This document shows, piece after piece, positions 18,763 to 27,558 of a stretch of 39,995 bases of DNA. The notes beneath the pieces are model-generated. The model saw only the letters and a list, made by a program, of their open reading frames with translations. It ran no database searches and was not told the DNA's origin. Each line of letters opens with the position of its first letter. The first letter of the stretch is position 1. This DNA comes from a virus: positions 1-39,995 of the IMG/VR virus record IMGVR_UViG_3300030329_000859. One strand, given 5' to 3'. The position numbers were made by a program, and so were the translations under genes.

Positions 18763-18989
18763 TATTGTTTAGATGAAATGTTAATTGAAGTTTCTGAGGT
18801 ATCATTATTTTGATTACTAATATTAAATTCGGATTCAATTATTTCTATAATTTTCTGTTGTCCTTGTAAAAATCTTAAATCTTCTATACTTGCTCCTTTT
18901 CCTGATGGTAATCTATTAGGAAAAGTTTCTTTTAACCATGTTATTAATTCATCAGTAATACCGTATGTTCCTACTCTTCCATAAATCAT
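18762..18989 (-). CDS. Small hypothetical protein upstream of the connector genes
   Basis: 75 residues. The motif IEDLRFLQGQQKIIEIIE in the middle resembles small proteins found near the portal in many podoviruses, where an LxGQ segment is followed by a helix. The C-terminus is Ser/Asn/Thr-rich. It lies 27 nt after the ribonucleotide reductase gene and overlaps the next gene by one base. Function is unknown. Confidence 0.65.
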   Translation of the reverse strand: MIYGRVGTYGITDELITWLKETFPNRLPSGKGASIEDLRFLQGQQKIIEIIESEFNISNQNNDTSETSINISSKQ

Positions 18990-19016
18990 AATAAATTATC
19001 TCTATAAAGGTTGTTT

Positions 19017-20933
19017 TTAAGGAATTTCACAAGAATTTCCTGTACATGCTAATTCCTGTGAGGAAATAGTCATATCAATTTCTTCATAACTGCTTAAATT
19101 TGACCAATTTAAATTAGGAATTTGTTTAACTAAATTTTTATACTCTTGTTCTGTACATTCTTGATAAGGTGCTTGTTGATATACATGATCTGAGTAAGGT
19201 AAAAAAGATATACCTGATATATCATCAAAGTTATCAAATACAAATGCTCCAACTTCAGGCCATTCACTTTCTTTTACTGTCACAGTACATGATGGTTTAT
19301 GTTCACACCAATATTTAGCATATATTCCCCACAATTTTAACTGTTGAATTGCAGATATGTTATCTCTTGTGGTAGCTTTCTTAGGAGATTTCACAGGGAA
19401 AGAAAAGACTATCACGTTACTAGGATTAGTCACATCCGGTTCGGATGGTACTCCTGCTTTTACCATATACTTACCTATTGGATCAGTTATATCAGATCTA
19501 ACTGTACGTACATAGTATTTAGAATGTCTGGCATGAATACCACTTGCTGAATCTACTAATTGAGAAACTGTACCTGATGGTTTTACACAGGTAATAGCAC
19601 TTGAAGGATTAATATTTAATTTTTTACTCCATTCTTTATTAGTTTTTATACATTCTTTCTTTAAAGAATTTAATAAATCTGGAAGATTTCCTGTTTCATT
19701 TACTCCATTTAATTTATTGTTATCCATTATTCCTGTTAAAGATACTCCAAGTAATCTTTCCTCCTCACAATTTTCTTTCCAGTCATTACGTAAGTATCTG
19801 AAATTAATAAGAGTACTCTGCCATGTACCTAAAATAGTAGCGAGTTTCACTTTCCTTTTTAAATCTTCTTCTTTATCATCAAAACGAACAACTACTTCAG
19901 AAAGGTTACAGAACTCTTGTGATCTTAATATTATCTCAGAGCATGGATTAGTACCAAAGTCATCTCTTTCTTCTCTCCTATCCCCTAATTCAAGTGTTTT
20001 TTTCTTAGCATTAGTGGAAGAGAAGATACCTCGTTCTCCACTTTTACTATCATACAAAGATTTCCACTCTTGAAGAAAAGTTCCTACGTCAGGTTTATGA
20101 TGATAATTAGCGGAGTTATTTGCTAGTGCTCTTTGAGGATGTTCTTCCCACCAACGACCTGATTTAGCAGATCTCATTTGATCATCTCCTAAATCTGATA
20201 AACTAATTAATGCACTTCTTCTCACTCCCCCTACAACTACAATTTCTGCTATCTTACATATAATATCATGACATTCAATAGGTTTTAATTTCCGTCCTCC
20301 GGCTTTCTGAAAGCTTTGAACAGTAAATTTAAACAAATTATTTAATGGATCAGGGCCACTTGCTCTGCCACCGAATGTTTTCAAAGGAGATCCTGCGGGT
20401 CTTACCTTAGAAAGATCCCATTCTGGAATAACTCCTACATATAATAAACTAATTAATTCTCTATATGCCTTTGCCCATCCTAATTTTGAATCTCTCACGA
20501 GTATAGTAGTGTCAGTAGGGTGCATTTCCTTTGGAATAACTGGAAGTTTTTCTACATGTCTAGATTCTACTGAAAATCCTACTCCTGTACCATTCATTAG
20601 AATGTATAACACTTCGTCAAATGAACGAGGATGATCTATATGAAGATAAGCACAATTATATCCTGCAATATTTTCTTTTTCAAGAGCTTCTCCTGCTGTC
20701 ATTAAGCATCTCATGGATGGCATAATTTCTAAAGAAAGTACAGCTTCTTTTAATTCTTTCAAGTAAGCAGAAGAAACTGAATATTTACAGTTAGTTGCAA
20801 GATGTTTCTGAAAGAAATCGAAATATCTACCTACAGTTTCTTCCCATGTTTCTCTTCTTTTATTATTATAATCCCAACGGGAATATCTAGAAAGGTGAAT
20901 ATACTGTTGATATTGTGTAGGTAGTGTGTTCAT
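19017..20933 (-). CDS. nrdJ: Class II (adenosylcobalamin-dependent) ribonucleotide reductase
   Basis: 638 residues, similar to other monomeric phage class II enzymes. It reduces ribonucleotides to deoxyribonucleotides with coenzyme B12, supplying dNTPs for replication. Visible active-site features: GYNCAY near residue 92, NPCSEI near residue 328 with a second cysteine 11 residues later (QEFCNL), the same spacing as C408/C419 of the Lactobacillus leichmannii enzyme, and a C-terminal pair ACTGNSCEIP. These match the radical-cysteine/disulfide pair and shuttle cysteines. No class I small subunit or thioredoxin is visible. The ATG overlaps the preceding stop (ATGA). Confidence 0.93.
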   Translation of the reverse strand: MNTLPTQYQQYIHLSRYSRWDYNNKRRETWEETVGRYFDFFQKHLATNCKYSVSSAYLKELKEAVLSLEIMPSMRCLMTAGEALEKENIAGYNCAYLHIDHPRSFDEVLYILMNGTGVGFSVESRHVEKLPVIPKEMHPTDTTILVRDSKLGWAKAYRELISLLYVGVIPEWDLSKVRPAGSPLKTFGGRASGPDPLNNLFKFTVQSFQKAGGRKLKPIECHDIICKIAEIVVVGGVRRSALISLSDLGDDQMRSAKSGRWWEEHPQRALANNSANYHHKPDVGTFLQEWKSLYDSKSGERGIFSSTNAKKKTLELGDRREERDDFGTNPCSEIILRSQEFCNLSEVVVRFDDKEEDLKRKVKLATILGTWQSTLINFRYLRNDWKENCEEERLLGVSLTGIMDNNKLNGVNETGNLPDLLNSLKKECIKTNKEWSKKLNINPSSAITCVKPSGTVSQLVDSASGIHARHSKYYVRTVRSDITDPIGKYMVKAGVPSEPDVTNPSNVIVFSFPVKSPKKATTRDNISAIQQLKLWGIYAKYWCEHKPSCTVTVKESEWPEVGAFVFDNFDDISGISFLPYSDHVYQQAPYQECTEQEYKNLVKQIPNLNWSNLSSYEEIDMTISSQELACTGNSCEIP

Positions 20934-21313
20934 TCTTTTCCTTTCTCTCTTTTAATAAGTTGTTCAATATAAGTTTTAGCTTTTAATAAATCATTAACTC
21001 CTCCTTTATGAGGATAACGTGAGACATACTTAATCACATTCCCCTCTAAAAAATCTAATTCATTAGCAATGATGTACTCTAAAGGCTGAATACCAAAACC
21101 TACTTTATCATAATGTTTAGGATTTGTAACTTCTTCATCTTTATAATCATCATTAACTTCTAATAAGTCTTTTAAAACATAAGGTTTTTCTTGAAGTTCT
21201 TTTATATTTTCTTGATCATCTCTTCCAAAACCTTCGGTGGAATCTGTTTCTTTCTTCCATCGTTCCACTCGTTCACGTTCACGTTCTTGTGCATCCATTG
21301 TGTAATTAGTCAT
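20930..21313 (-). CDS. DUF3310-family protein (T7 gp1.7-type domain)
   Basis: 127 residues. The C-terminal half, from NPKHYDKVGFGIQPLEYI through EGNVIKYVSRYPHKGG, is the DUF3310 signature seen in many phages and in T7 gp1.7, a nucleotide kinase. The N-terminal ~60 residues are highly charged and variable. It lies between the exonuclease and ribonucleotide reductase, overlapping both, which supports a role in nucleotide supply. Kinase activity is inferred only. Confidence 0.85.
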   Translation of the reverse strand: MTNYTMDAQERERERVERWKKETDSTEGFGRDDQENIKELQEKPYVLKDLLEVNDDYKDEEVTNPKHYDKVGFGIQPLEYIIANELDFLEGNVIKYVSRYPHKGGVNDLLKAKTYIEQLIKREKGKE

Positions 21314-22085
21314 ATTTCTCTCCCTTAAATATTTCTGCTTTACCTTTCGGAGTCCATAATACTATCTCATTTTTATCTGGATAATATTCTCCGTCCCTTA
21401 ATATCCTAGCCATTCTACAATTTTTAATGGCTTCATCTTCTCCTTGTTTTGTTTTATTAAATGCTTCTAATACAGCTTCCCACATATCTAAAACTGAATC
21501 TGAATTTTCGCTTAAAATTTTTCCGGCAGATATTGGGCCTATACCGGAACAGCCCTTGTAATTATCAGTAGAATCACCGATTAAAGACTGGTAAAAGAAT
21601 TTATAGTCTGCTTCTTTTTCCGTACTTTCAAATACTTTTTCTTCTTGAAAATCCCAATGTAAACCGGGAACAGTTAGTAAGTCCTTATCTTCACTTACAA
21701 TTATTCTTTCATCTTTTGATTTTTCAGTAGCATGAATACCTATTACATCATCAGCCTCTAACCACTTATATATCTTGTAAGGGTAAGTTTCCTTACAATA
21801 TTCTAGTGCAGGAATAAAACACATAGGTTTCCTTCCACCCTTTCTATTACTTTTATATTCAGGATTTATTTCTTTTCTAAAATTTCTTTTATCTGAAAAA
21901 CATAATAAAACTTTATCAGCTTGTGTACCTTCTTGTACCTTCCATATTTGATCATCAATTATAGTTTTTACTTCTGCTAGATCACAATGAAGTGTCCAAG
22001 AATCTCCTTCCCAATTAATTTCTCTTTCAGAAAGACGAGTTGCTTTATAAAGAAAAATATCTGCATCAATTAATAGTTCTCTCAT
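21306..22085 (-). CDS. 5'-3' exonuclease (T7 gp6-like, FLAP nuclease fold)
   Basis: 259 residues, slightly shorter than T7 gp6 (300). Metal-binding acidic motifs of the 5'-nuclease family are present: LIDADIFLY at the N-terminus, LEADDVIG in the middle, SEDKDLL and IGDSTDNYKGCSGIGP. The last contains the helix-hairpin-helix that grips DNA. In T7 the enzyme removes RNA primers and degrades host DNA for nucleotides. It follows the DNA polymerase and PD-(D/E)XK genes, overlapping the latter by 20 nt, with Shine-Dalgarno AAAGGAAG before ATG 22085. Confidence 0.92.
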   Translation of the reverse strand: MRELLIDADIFLYKATRLSEREINWEGDSWTLHCDLAEVKTIIDDQIWKVQEGTQADKVLLCFSDKRNFRKEINPEYKSNRKGGRKPMCFIPALEYCKETYPYKIYKWLEADDVIGIHATEKSKDERIIVSEDKDLLTVPGLHWDFQEEKVFESTEKEADYKFFYQSLIGDSTDNYKGCSGIGPISAGKILSENSDSVLDMWEAVLEAFNKTKQGEDEAIKNCRMARILRDGEYYPDKNEIVLWTPKGKAEIFKGEKYD

Positions 22086-22464
22086 TCTCTTCCTTTGTTA
22101 ATATTACTTTGTTTGTGTATGTTAATGAATCTGTCAAGTCATGACGATACTTTTCATACTTACTGAAACTAAAACATGAATGACTTTTTAAATCCTTCCA
22201 AGGAACAATATAAATATAAGGAAATTTACATGCAAAAAGATAATCAAAATCTCCCTTCTTATATTCCCTTTTAATTCGTGCTCCATTAGATTTACCTTCC
22301 CTTGTTAATGGAACAGAGACAGATCTAGTATGTTTAACTTGTATAGTAATCCATTCATCATCATTTTTAATGACTAAATCAAAAGGTGAAGATGGATTTA
22401 ATGGAACAAACATTGAATAGTTCCACATATGTAAAAGATACCTTACAATTTCTTCTCCTGCCAT
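22066..22464 (-). CDS. Putative PD-(D/E)XK nuclease between polymerase and exonuclease
   Basis: 132 residues from ATG 22464, 17 nt after the polymerase stop. The frame is open further upstream but that part lies inside the polymerase gene, so I chose the first ATG after it. No Shine-Dalgarno is visible there, and a start a few codons earlier is possible. Motifs of a restriction-endonuclease fold are seen: GEEIVRYLL (Glu), SPFDLVI (Asp29), then ITIQVKHT with Q-x-K in place of E-x-K, a known variant in some resolvases and repair nucleases. It may act in recombination or host DNA breakdown. Confidence 0.7.
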   Translation of the reverse strand: MAGEEIVRYLLHMWNYSMFVPLNPSSPFDLVIKNDDEWITIQVKHTRSVSVPLTREGKSNGARIKREYKKGDFDYLFACKFPYIYIVPWKDLKSHSCFSFSKYEKYRHDLTDSLTYTNKVILTKEENERTIN

Positions 22465-22480
22465 ACCAAAAGCAGTAGCA

Positions 22481-24214
22481 TCAATGTGTGGTTGCCCAAG
22501 TTTGGCCTGTTTTAAATTCTCCTGTAAGGGGAATTCTAAAATTGTACCGTTCTCCCGCAATTCTGATTGCTTCGATTGCAAGTGTTCCAATTTTTTCCGC
22601 ATATTTTTCTTTGACTGTAAGTTGAACTTCATCATGAACAAATGCTACTTGTTTATAATCTTCTCCATACTTAAATTCCTCCTCAAGTAAAGAGTGCATT
22701 TCAACAATCCATCTTTTACAGATTATTGCTCCTGCTGATTGTAGTAAAGTGTTCAAAGCTGAATGGGTAGAACGTACTGGTACTTTCCTTCCATCCAAAC
22801 CTGTTAAAAAACCTCGTTCTGCTTTCTTTTGAACTGCATCTCTTAAAGATTTTAAGGCAGGAATTTTAGTTAAAAATTCTTTCTTTAAACGAGAACCTTC
22901 GGCCCTACCCTTACCTACAATTTGACCAATTTTTTCATTTCCCGCACCATACAGAAACCCATATATGAAAGTTTTTGCTTGATCCCTCGTAGATAATCCT
23001 GCGGCTTTTTGATTAGTTGTATGGACATCACCTTCCAATAGTACCCTACCGTATGCACCATTATCATACCTAGCAAGGTAATGGCTAAGACAACGCAGTT
23101 CCAAGCTAGAAACATCCACGCCCAAAAGTTCCATCTTCGGATCAGCACGAAATAATGTTCGGCATTCTTTCCCAAAGGGTGCGTTAAGATTCGGAACTTG
23201 AGCGAGGTTTGGGTGCGAGTGAGAACACCGTGAAGTCTGTGCTCCCATTGTGTTAACTTTTCCATGTAATCTCCCTTTTTTCGATAGTTTTATCCACGCT
23301 TGATTCCCCTCTGCTAATTGTCCAATACGTTTATTTAAAATAAAATACTGTGACATTAATTTAGCTTCGGGATAATTTAATTTACTTAAAACTTTCTCAT
23401 CTATTTTAGGCTCATTTGAAGGAGTGAATTCTTTTGGAGTCCACCCTCTTAATTCTTGTAATCTTTTTGCAATATGCTTACGAGAATTAGGATTAAAATC
23501 TACTATTTTTATCTTTGAATATGTATCATTCTTTCTCAGTCCTTCATCTACTATCCATGATCCAAACACCTCTCCTAATTTTGTAGATAGTTTAGATCTT
23601 TTATCTGCAAGATCGGAGTATAATTCAACAGCTTGTTCCTCATCAAAACAGAATCCTGCTTCTTCTTGCTTCAAACATATGTCTGCTATTTGATGTTCTA
23701 AATCTATAGAATCTTTGGAAGGTAGATTGTTAGATAGATGTTCATGTAATAACTCTGTTAAATGAACATCATTAACACAGTAGTCTATCATTTCTGTGGT
23801 GAGTTCCTTAAAGGCATCCTCTTGTTGATTAAAAGTACCTTTAAATGATCCTAATCGTTCTCCCCATGCCTTTAAAGAGTGGCTTCCCCAAAGTTTAGCT
23901 TCGATCTTCCTAACTTTTGAATCTGTCTCTCTTAAATTGGGATAAATTAATCTTGAAAGTATGAGTGTATCTAGTGTCTGATTTATTGGAATAGAAAAAT
24001 CATAAAGTTTCTTCAATGCTATTAAATCAAAACCTAGTATATTGTGTCCAATGATTTTCTTATCTTGTAAATCATCAAGAGAATTTATAATTTCAGAATG
24101 AGTACTTGAAATTGTTAGTTCTCCTGTATTTAGGTTACGATACACTAACAAATGAATCTTTGTTATAGTGTCTAGTAACCCATCCGATTCTAAATCTAAG
24201 ATTACCTCTTCCAT
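22481..24214 (-). CDS. Family A DNA polymerase (T7 gp5-like)
   Basis: 577 residues with a 3'-5' exonuclease domain and a polymerase domain. Exonuclease motifs: LDLESDGL (residues 6-13), GHNILGFDL and YCVNDVHL near 145. Polymerase motifs: LGVDVSSLELR near 363 (motif A), RDQAKTFIYGFLYGAGNEK near 415 (motif B), FVHDEVQL near 525 (motif C). All key acidic residues are present, so it should be active with proofreading. T7 gp5 is 704 residues; the missing length suggests a reduced thioredoxin-binding or thumb insertion. Shine-Dalgarno GGGAG precedes ATG 24214. Confidence 0.96.
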   Translation of the reverse strand: MEEVILDLESDGLLDTITKIHLLVYRNLNTGELTISSTHSEIINSLDDLQDKKIIGHNILGFDLIALKKLYDFSIPINQTLDTLILSRLIYPNLRETDSKVRKIEAKLWGSHSLKAWGERLGSFKGTFNQQEDAFKELTTEMIDYCVNDVHLTELLHEHLSNNLPSKDSIDLEHQIADICLKQEEAGFCFDEEQAVELYSDLADKRSKLSTKLGEVFGSWIVDEGLRKNDTYSKIKIVDFNPNSRKHIAKRLQELRGWTPKEFTPSNEPKIDEKVLSKLNYPEAKLMSQYFILNKRIGQLAEGNQAWIKLSKKGRLHGKVNTMGAQTSRCSHSHPNLAQVPNLNAPFGKECRTLFRADPKMELLGVDVSSLELRCLSHYLARYDNGAYGRVLLEGDVHTTNQKAAGLSTRDQAKTFIYGFLYGAGNEKIGQIVGKGRAEGSRLKKEFLTKIPALKSLRDAVQKKAERGFLTGLDGRKVPVRSTHSALNTLLQSAGAIICKRWIVEMHSLLEEEFKYGEDYKQVAFVHDEVQLTVKEKYAEKIGTLAIEAIRIAGERYNFRIPLTGEFKTGQTWATTH

Positions 24215-24223
24215 TTTTTCTCC

Positions 24224-25876
24224 CTAAAAATCTTGGTTATCTTCAACCTCTTCAATTTCAAAATTATCTGTAGAAACCTCTACCATCCTTCCAGTCTCCT
24301 TTGAATACTCAACTGCATTACAAATTCCTGTCTCACCTGTCCATCTATTCTTTAGAATTCTTACTGTAGTTAGGTTAGGATTGTCCTCACTTTGTTGATT
24401 CCTCTCACAACCTATAACAATATCAGATAGTTGTGCAATTCCATGAGTACCACGTAACTGATTGAGTGAAGTTTGTACTCCTTCCTCATGTCCTCTATCT
24501 CCACTTGGTCTACGTAAATGAGAAACAAGTATTAAGGCACATTGTAATTCTTCTACCAAACTTCTAAGTTTAGTCATTACAAAATCTAACATTCTACGTT
24601 CATCTCCTCCACTTGTAAGTCCTGAGATGATAATACTAATATGATCCAATATAATACAATCACATTCCATTCCTCGTACTAAGTACCTTATCTTATTAAA
24701 AAGATGTTCTGGTTCTACACTTCCCCAATGATCATAGAGAAATAAATTACCTGTACCTACTACATTGTCAAATCCATCTTTTAATTCTTCAGTAGTACAC
24801 TCCACATTCTGTAAATGTACAGGTTTATTTAAATATAACCCAACAAATCCAAGTGCAGTACGCTTATTATTTTCTTCTAATGCAATATATCCTAACTTAT
24901 GACCTTGTAACATGAGAGAATAACCTATTTCTCTACATACTTGTGACTTACCTACACCACTTCCTGCTGTAATGGTTACTATTTCTCCTCTCCTCAAGCC
25001 TTGAGTCATGTTATTCAGACCAGAGTAAGGGTAAGGAAAAGACTCTACAGTATCTTCAGATGATATTAAATGCCAGAGATCTCTTCCATCTATAATACCA
25101 TCAGGTCGCCATACTTGGGCAGACCATATAGCATTAATAATTTCTTTTTCTTGTCCTGCTTGGAGCATTTCATTTGCATCCTTCATAGGTAACTGTGCTA
25201 CCTTTACTTTTCCGGGTGAAAATAATGGAACACATTCCTCAACAGCCTTCTTTCCTGCATCATCTTGATCAAACATCAAGACTATAGTTTCAAATCCCTC
25301 TAAATATTCTATCTCCCTTTGGAGACAACGCTTTGCACCACCAGATCCGGTAGATATGGAGACTACAGGCCATTTATTTCCTTGTGCCTGTGATACTGAC
25401 ATCGCATCTATTTCTCCCTCGGTCACAACTATCATCTTTCCCTTAGAGAAAAGGTGTTTACCGAAAAGATTTGCCTGTTTGGTATCTCCTATAAATAGAA
25501 AATCCTTATTGGAGAATCTTAATTTTTGAGCGACTACCTCACCTGATTCTGCCTTACGATAATTAGCTATCTGGACTTTCTTACCTTTAAAAGTTCCAAT
25601 CTGATAATCCCATTTATTAACAGTATCTTGCGAGATACATCTCTTTTGAAGAGGTGTTTTGTCTCCAGATACAAAATCCATTTTCATTTTTTCCTTCCTT
25701 TTAATTGTTTTATCACCCTCATCTGTTCGATGATAACCACATCCGGGTGTGAAACAGTAACCATGACCATCATCATATATAGCAAGGTTATCTTGAGATC
25801 CACAACTAGGACAGGGAATATGGTTAACTAAAGTAGAGTCCTCTCTATCTAATCTCTCTCTTCCGAAGAGTTCCAT
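24224..25876 (-). CDS. Primase-helicase (T7 gp4-like)
   Basis: 550 residues, near T7 gp4 (566). A zinc-ribbon (CPSCGSQ at 22-28 and CFTPGCGYH at 41-49) is followed by a TOPRIM primase (VTEGEIDAM near 152, LMFDQDDAG near 200) and a RecA-like hexameric helicase (Walker A GSGVGKS near 304; CDCIILDHISI further on). It unwinds the fork and lays RNA primers for the gp5-like polymerase encoded 9 nt downstream. An internal ATG at residue 64 has a strong Shine-Dalgarno and probably makes a helicase-only short form. Confidence 0.96.
   Translation of the reverse strand: MELFGRERLDREDSTLVNHIPCPSCGSQDNLAIYDDGHGYCFTPGCGYHRTDEGDKTIKRKEKMKMDFVSGDKTPLQKRCISQDTVNKWDYQIGTFKGKKVQIANYRKAESGEVVAQKLRFSNKDFLFIGDTKQANLFGKHLFSKGKMIVVTEGEIDAMSVSQAQGNKWPVVSISTGSGGAKRCLQREIEYLEGFETIVLMFDQDDAGKKAVEECVPLFSPGKVKVAQLPMKDANEMLQAGQEKEIINAIWSAQVWRPDGIIDGRDLWHLISSEDTVESFPYPYSGLNNMTQGLRRGEIVTITAGSGVGKSQVCREIGYSLMLQGHKLGYIALEENNKRTALGFVGLYLNKPVHLQNVECTTEELKDGFDNVVGTGNLFLYDHWGSVEPEHLFNKIRYLVRGMECDCIILDHISIIISGLTSGGDERRMLDFVMTKLRSLVEELQCALILVSHLRRPSGDRGHEEGVQTSLNQLRGTHGIAQLSDIVIGCERNQQSEDNPNLTTVRILKNRWTGETGICNAVEYSKETGRMVEVSTDNFEIEEVEDNQDF
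25685..25700 (-). promoter_or_regulatory. Internal ribosome binding site for a short gp4B-like form
   Basis: Inside the primase-helicase gene, AAGGAAGG (25693-25700) lies 5 nt upstream of ATG 25687. It would start a 487-residue product lacking the zinc-binding domain. T7 makes gp4B from an internal start at residue 64 of gp4A, the same position as here. The Shine-Dalgarno is stronger than that of the full-length start. Confidence 0.7.
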
Positions 25877-26181
25877 ATTTTATCATCCAATTTAGAGTTT
25901 GCTGTTAATGATTTAATATAAGTAAATCCACAACTATGTAAGAAATACTTCACTTGGTCTAATACTTCAGGTAAAGTCTCGGCATCAAATGAAACTTTAA
26001 CATTATCCACCTTGAAATTTTTACCTGACATATCACTTCGATCTACGAATGTTCGTACCTGTTGAAATGTATATGTCTCCTCCATGTCAAGTTCTTCCCT
26101 CATCTTAAATTTTCTATCTAATTCTTTTTTCTTCTTACTTTTATGAACTTGTGTACCTCTGTTGAGTATTCCCTTTCCCAT
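25849..26181 (-). CDS. Hypothetical basic protein before the primase
   Basis: 110 residues from ATG 26181, chosen over a longer frame because of the strong Shine-Dalgarno AAAAGGAAGG just upstream. The N-terminal third is very basic (HKSKKKKELDRKFK). The C-terminal part looks globular, with FKVDNVKVSFDAETLPEVLD. It overlaps the primase start by 28 nt and follows the lysozyme-like gene by 11 nt. I do not recognise the family. Confidence 0.7.
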   Translation of the reverse strand: MGKGILNRGTQVHKSKKKKELDRKFKMREELDMEETYTFQQVRTFVDRSDMSGKNFKVDNVKVSFDAETLPEVLDQVKYFLHSCGFTYIKSLTANSKLDDKIWNSSEERD

Positions 26182-26192
26182 TTTCCTTCCTT

Positions 26193-26621
26193 TTAAAAAT
26201 CTAACCATGATTGAACATCAAAGTATGGTGATTGTTGAGTGGTTTCAATCTCATTGAATCCTAAAACTGTTGCACCTGAGTACACATACTTCAAATACAT
26301 AATATATTTTTTCAACTCATCCCATTGTCTTGATGTATAATTTATACGAGGTTCGACCTCAGAATCAACAGCGACACCACCAATAAGACATACTGATACA
26401 GATATATCATTATATCCTTCGGTATGTGCTCCTATTTCTTCCATGTCTCTTCCTTCCTCCACTTCCCCATCTCTTGTTATAATGAAATGGTATTTCACAT
26501 TCAGAAAACCTTTCTGTCTGTGTAATTTATTTAAGTCCTTACTGTTTAAATTTTGACTAGGCGTTGTCTCACTACTATGAATAATTATATATTTAGTTTC
26601 TTTTCTTTTTATTTTATCCAT
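26193..26621 (-). CDS. T7 lysozyme (gp3.5)-like protein lacking amidase zinc ligands
   Basis: 142 residues. It aligns along its whole length with T7 gp3.5, the bifunctional amidase and T7 RNA polymerase inhibitor: IIIHSSETTPSQN, LNVKYHFIITRDGEVEEGRD, and VCLIGG. The first zinc ligand is kept (H15 = T7 H17) and the catalytic tyrosine too (Y44 = T7 Y46). The other ligands are gone: N123 replaces T7 H122 and S131 replaces T7 C130, and the catalytic K128 is Q129. It therefore probably cannot cut peptidoglycan and may only bind RNA polymerase. The M15 endolysin near the right edge would then do lysis. It overlaps the endonuclease I gene by 13 nt. Confidence 0.88.
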   Translation of the reverse strand: MDKIKRKETKYIIIHSSETTPSQNLNSKDLNKLHRQKGFLNVKYHFIITRDGEVEEGRDMEEIGAHTEGYNDISVSVCLIGGVAVDSEVEPRINYTSRQWDELKKYIMYLKYVYSGATVLGFNEIETTQQSPYFDVQSWLDF

Positions 26622-26968
26622 TCAATAGGAATTGCCTTGTCTGCAAATTTAAAATTATATTTAGTTGCCCACGCTTTACACGTTAGGTTAGAACCTTGCA
26701 CTTTTTTATTACAATCATAAAACACAAGCCGAATATCTAGTTCGGGATGTTGTTTCTTGATAGCTTTAAGAATTCTCTGTGCTGTGATCCTAAAAAATCC
26801 TTTTGCTTCTATAATAATTCCATTTGGTAAAATGAAATCAGGTTTATATTTTCCTTCCAACGTGTAACTTAGAATACGTGTTTCATATTCATAAGCTACA
26901 CGTTTTTCCTCTAGGAAGGAGGCTAATCTTTCTTCAAATTGGTTACGAAAACCTTTAGAAGTCCTCAT
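26609..26968 (-). CDS. Endonuclease I / Holliday junction resolvase (T7 gp3-like)
   Basis: 119 residues from ATG 26968. The longer open frame runs inside the SSB gene and its extra N-terminus is a shadow of SSB. Active-site residues of T7 endonuclease I are conserved: Glu in FEERL (12-13), D44 in KPDFILPNG, E54 and K56 in IIEAKG, with the same Asp-Glu-Lys spacing as T7 (55/65/67). The C-terminus KFADKAIPIEWIK matches T7 (KFADKLIPAEWIK). It resolves branched DNA before packaging and helps degrade host DNA. It overlaps the SSB end by 14 nt. Confidence 0.93.
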   Translation of the reverse strand: MRTSKGFRNQFEERLASFLEEKRVAYEYETRILSYTLEGKYKPDFILPNGIIIEAKGFFRITAQRILKAIKKQHPELDIRLVFYDCNKKVQGSNLTCKAWATKYNFKFADKAIPIEWIK

Positions 26969-27503
26969 CCTCTTCTTGGAACTCACTTGTAACAGACCCA
27001 GAAGAATCTTCATATCCTTCCTCTTCTTCAAAGCCCATATCCGAGATAGGATTGTAAGGAATAAGATTGATAACCTGCACGGCATCCATGTACAATGTAA
27101 CACCTGCACCACCTTGTACAGTCCAGAAAGCAGGACGGAATGAAACCTTAACATCCGAACCACGACCAATAGATACATTACAAGGATTCAATTTCGCATC
27201 AATCAAGCGAATTGTTGCTTTTCTCTTCTCGCCATTCTTAGACTTGAAGAAAGGCTTCTGCTTAAACTTAAACAGAACATCATCTCCATCCTCTTTGTAA
27301 GGTGGATCAGCAAGTTTCTTTGCTCCCGATTCTTTTTGGGAGGACTCCATCCACTCGTCTATGGTAGCCATAAACTTCTTAGCTTCCTTACGTGGAATGG
27401 TAAACGCCAACTGATATTCTCCTTCTTCTGAGAACTTAGTGTTAGGACGTTCAATATATGCCCATGTCACCTTTCCTGATGGTGATACTACTCTATCTGC
27501 CAT
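26955..27503 (-). CDS. Single-stranded DNA-binding protein (T7 gp2.5-like)
   Basis: 182 residues with an OB-fold-like pattern and a long acidic C-terminal tail ending in phenylalanine (EEDEDF), exactly as in T7 gp2.5, where the tail docks on polymerase and helicase. The start reads MADRVVSPSGKVTWAYIERP. The segment YKEDGDDVLFKFKQKPFF is typical of this phage SSB family. Strong Shine-Dalgarno AAGGAGG precedes ATG 27503. It coordinates replication and recombination. Confidence 0.9.
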   Translation of the reverse strand: MADRVVSPSGKVTWAYIERPNTKFSEEGEYQLAFTIPRKEAKKFMATIDEWMESSQKESGAKKLADPPYKEDGDDVLFKFKQKPFFKSKNGEKRKATIRLIDAKLNPCNVSIGRGSDVKVSFRPAFWTVQGGAGVTLYMDAVQVINLIPYNPISDMGFEEEEGYEDSSGSVTSEFQEEDEDF

Positions 27504-27537
27504 TTGTAACCTCCTTAAATGGTTAGTTATTGATTAA

Positions 27538-27558
27538 ATACTATAAGGGTAGTTTATT
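27538..27558 (+). promoter_or_regulatory. T7-promoter-like motif between RNA polymerase and SSB
   Basis: The 21-nt element has core ACTATAAGGG followed by GTTTATT, and differs at only a few positions from the copy at 32867-32887. The core resembles the T7 promoter core ACTATAGGGAG. Read as such it points rightward, antisense to the RNA polymerase gene whose stop it overlaps. Orientation and function are uncertain. Confidence 0.4.

Noticed and set aside
22915-23265. 116-residue minus-strand frame inside the DNA polymerase gene
   Set aside because: Different frame within a fully conserved polymerase; no ribosome site and no recognisable protein.
26969-27178. Long N-terminus of endonuclease I
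   Set aside because: It is a shadow of the SSB gene; homology to T7 gp3 begins after ATG 26968.
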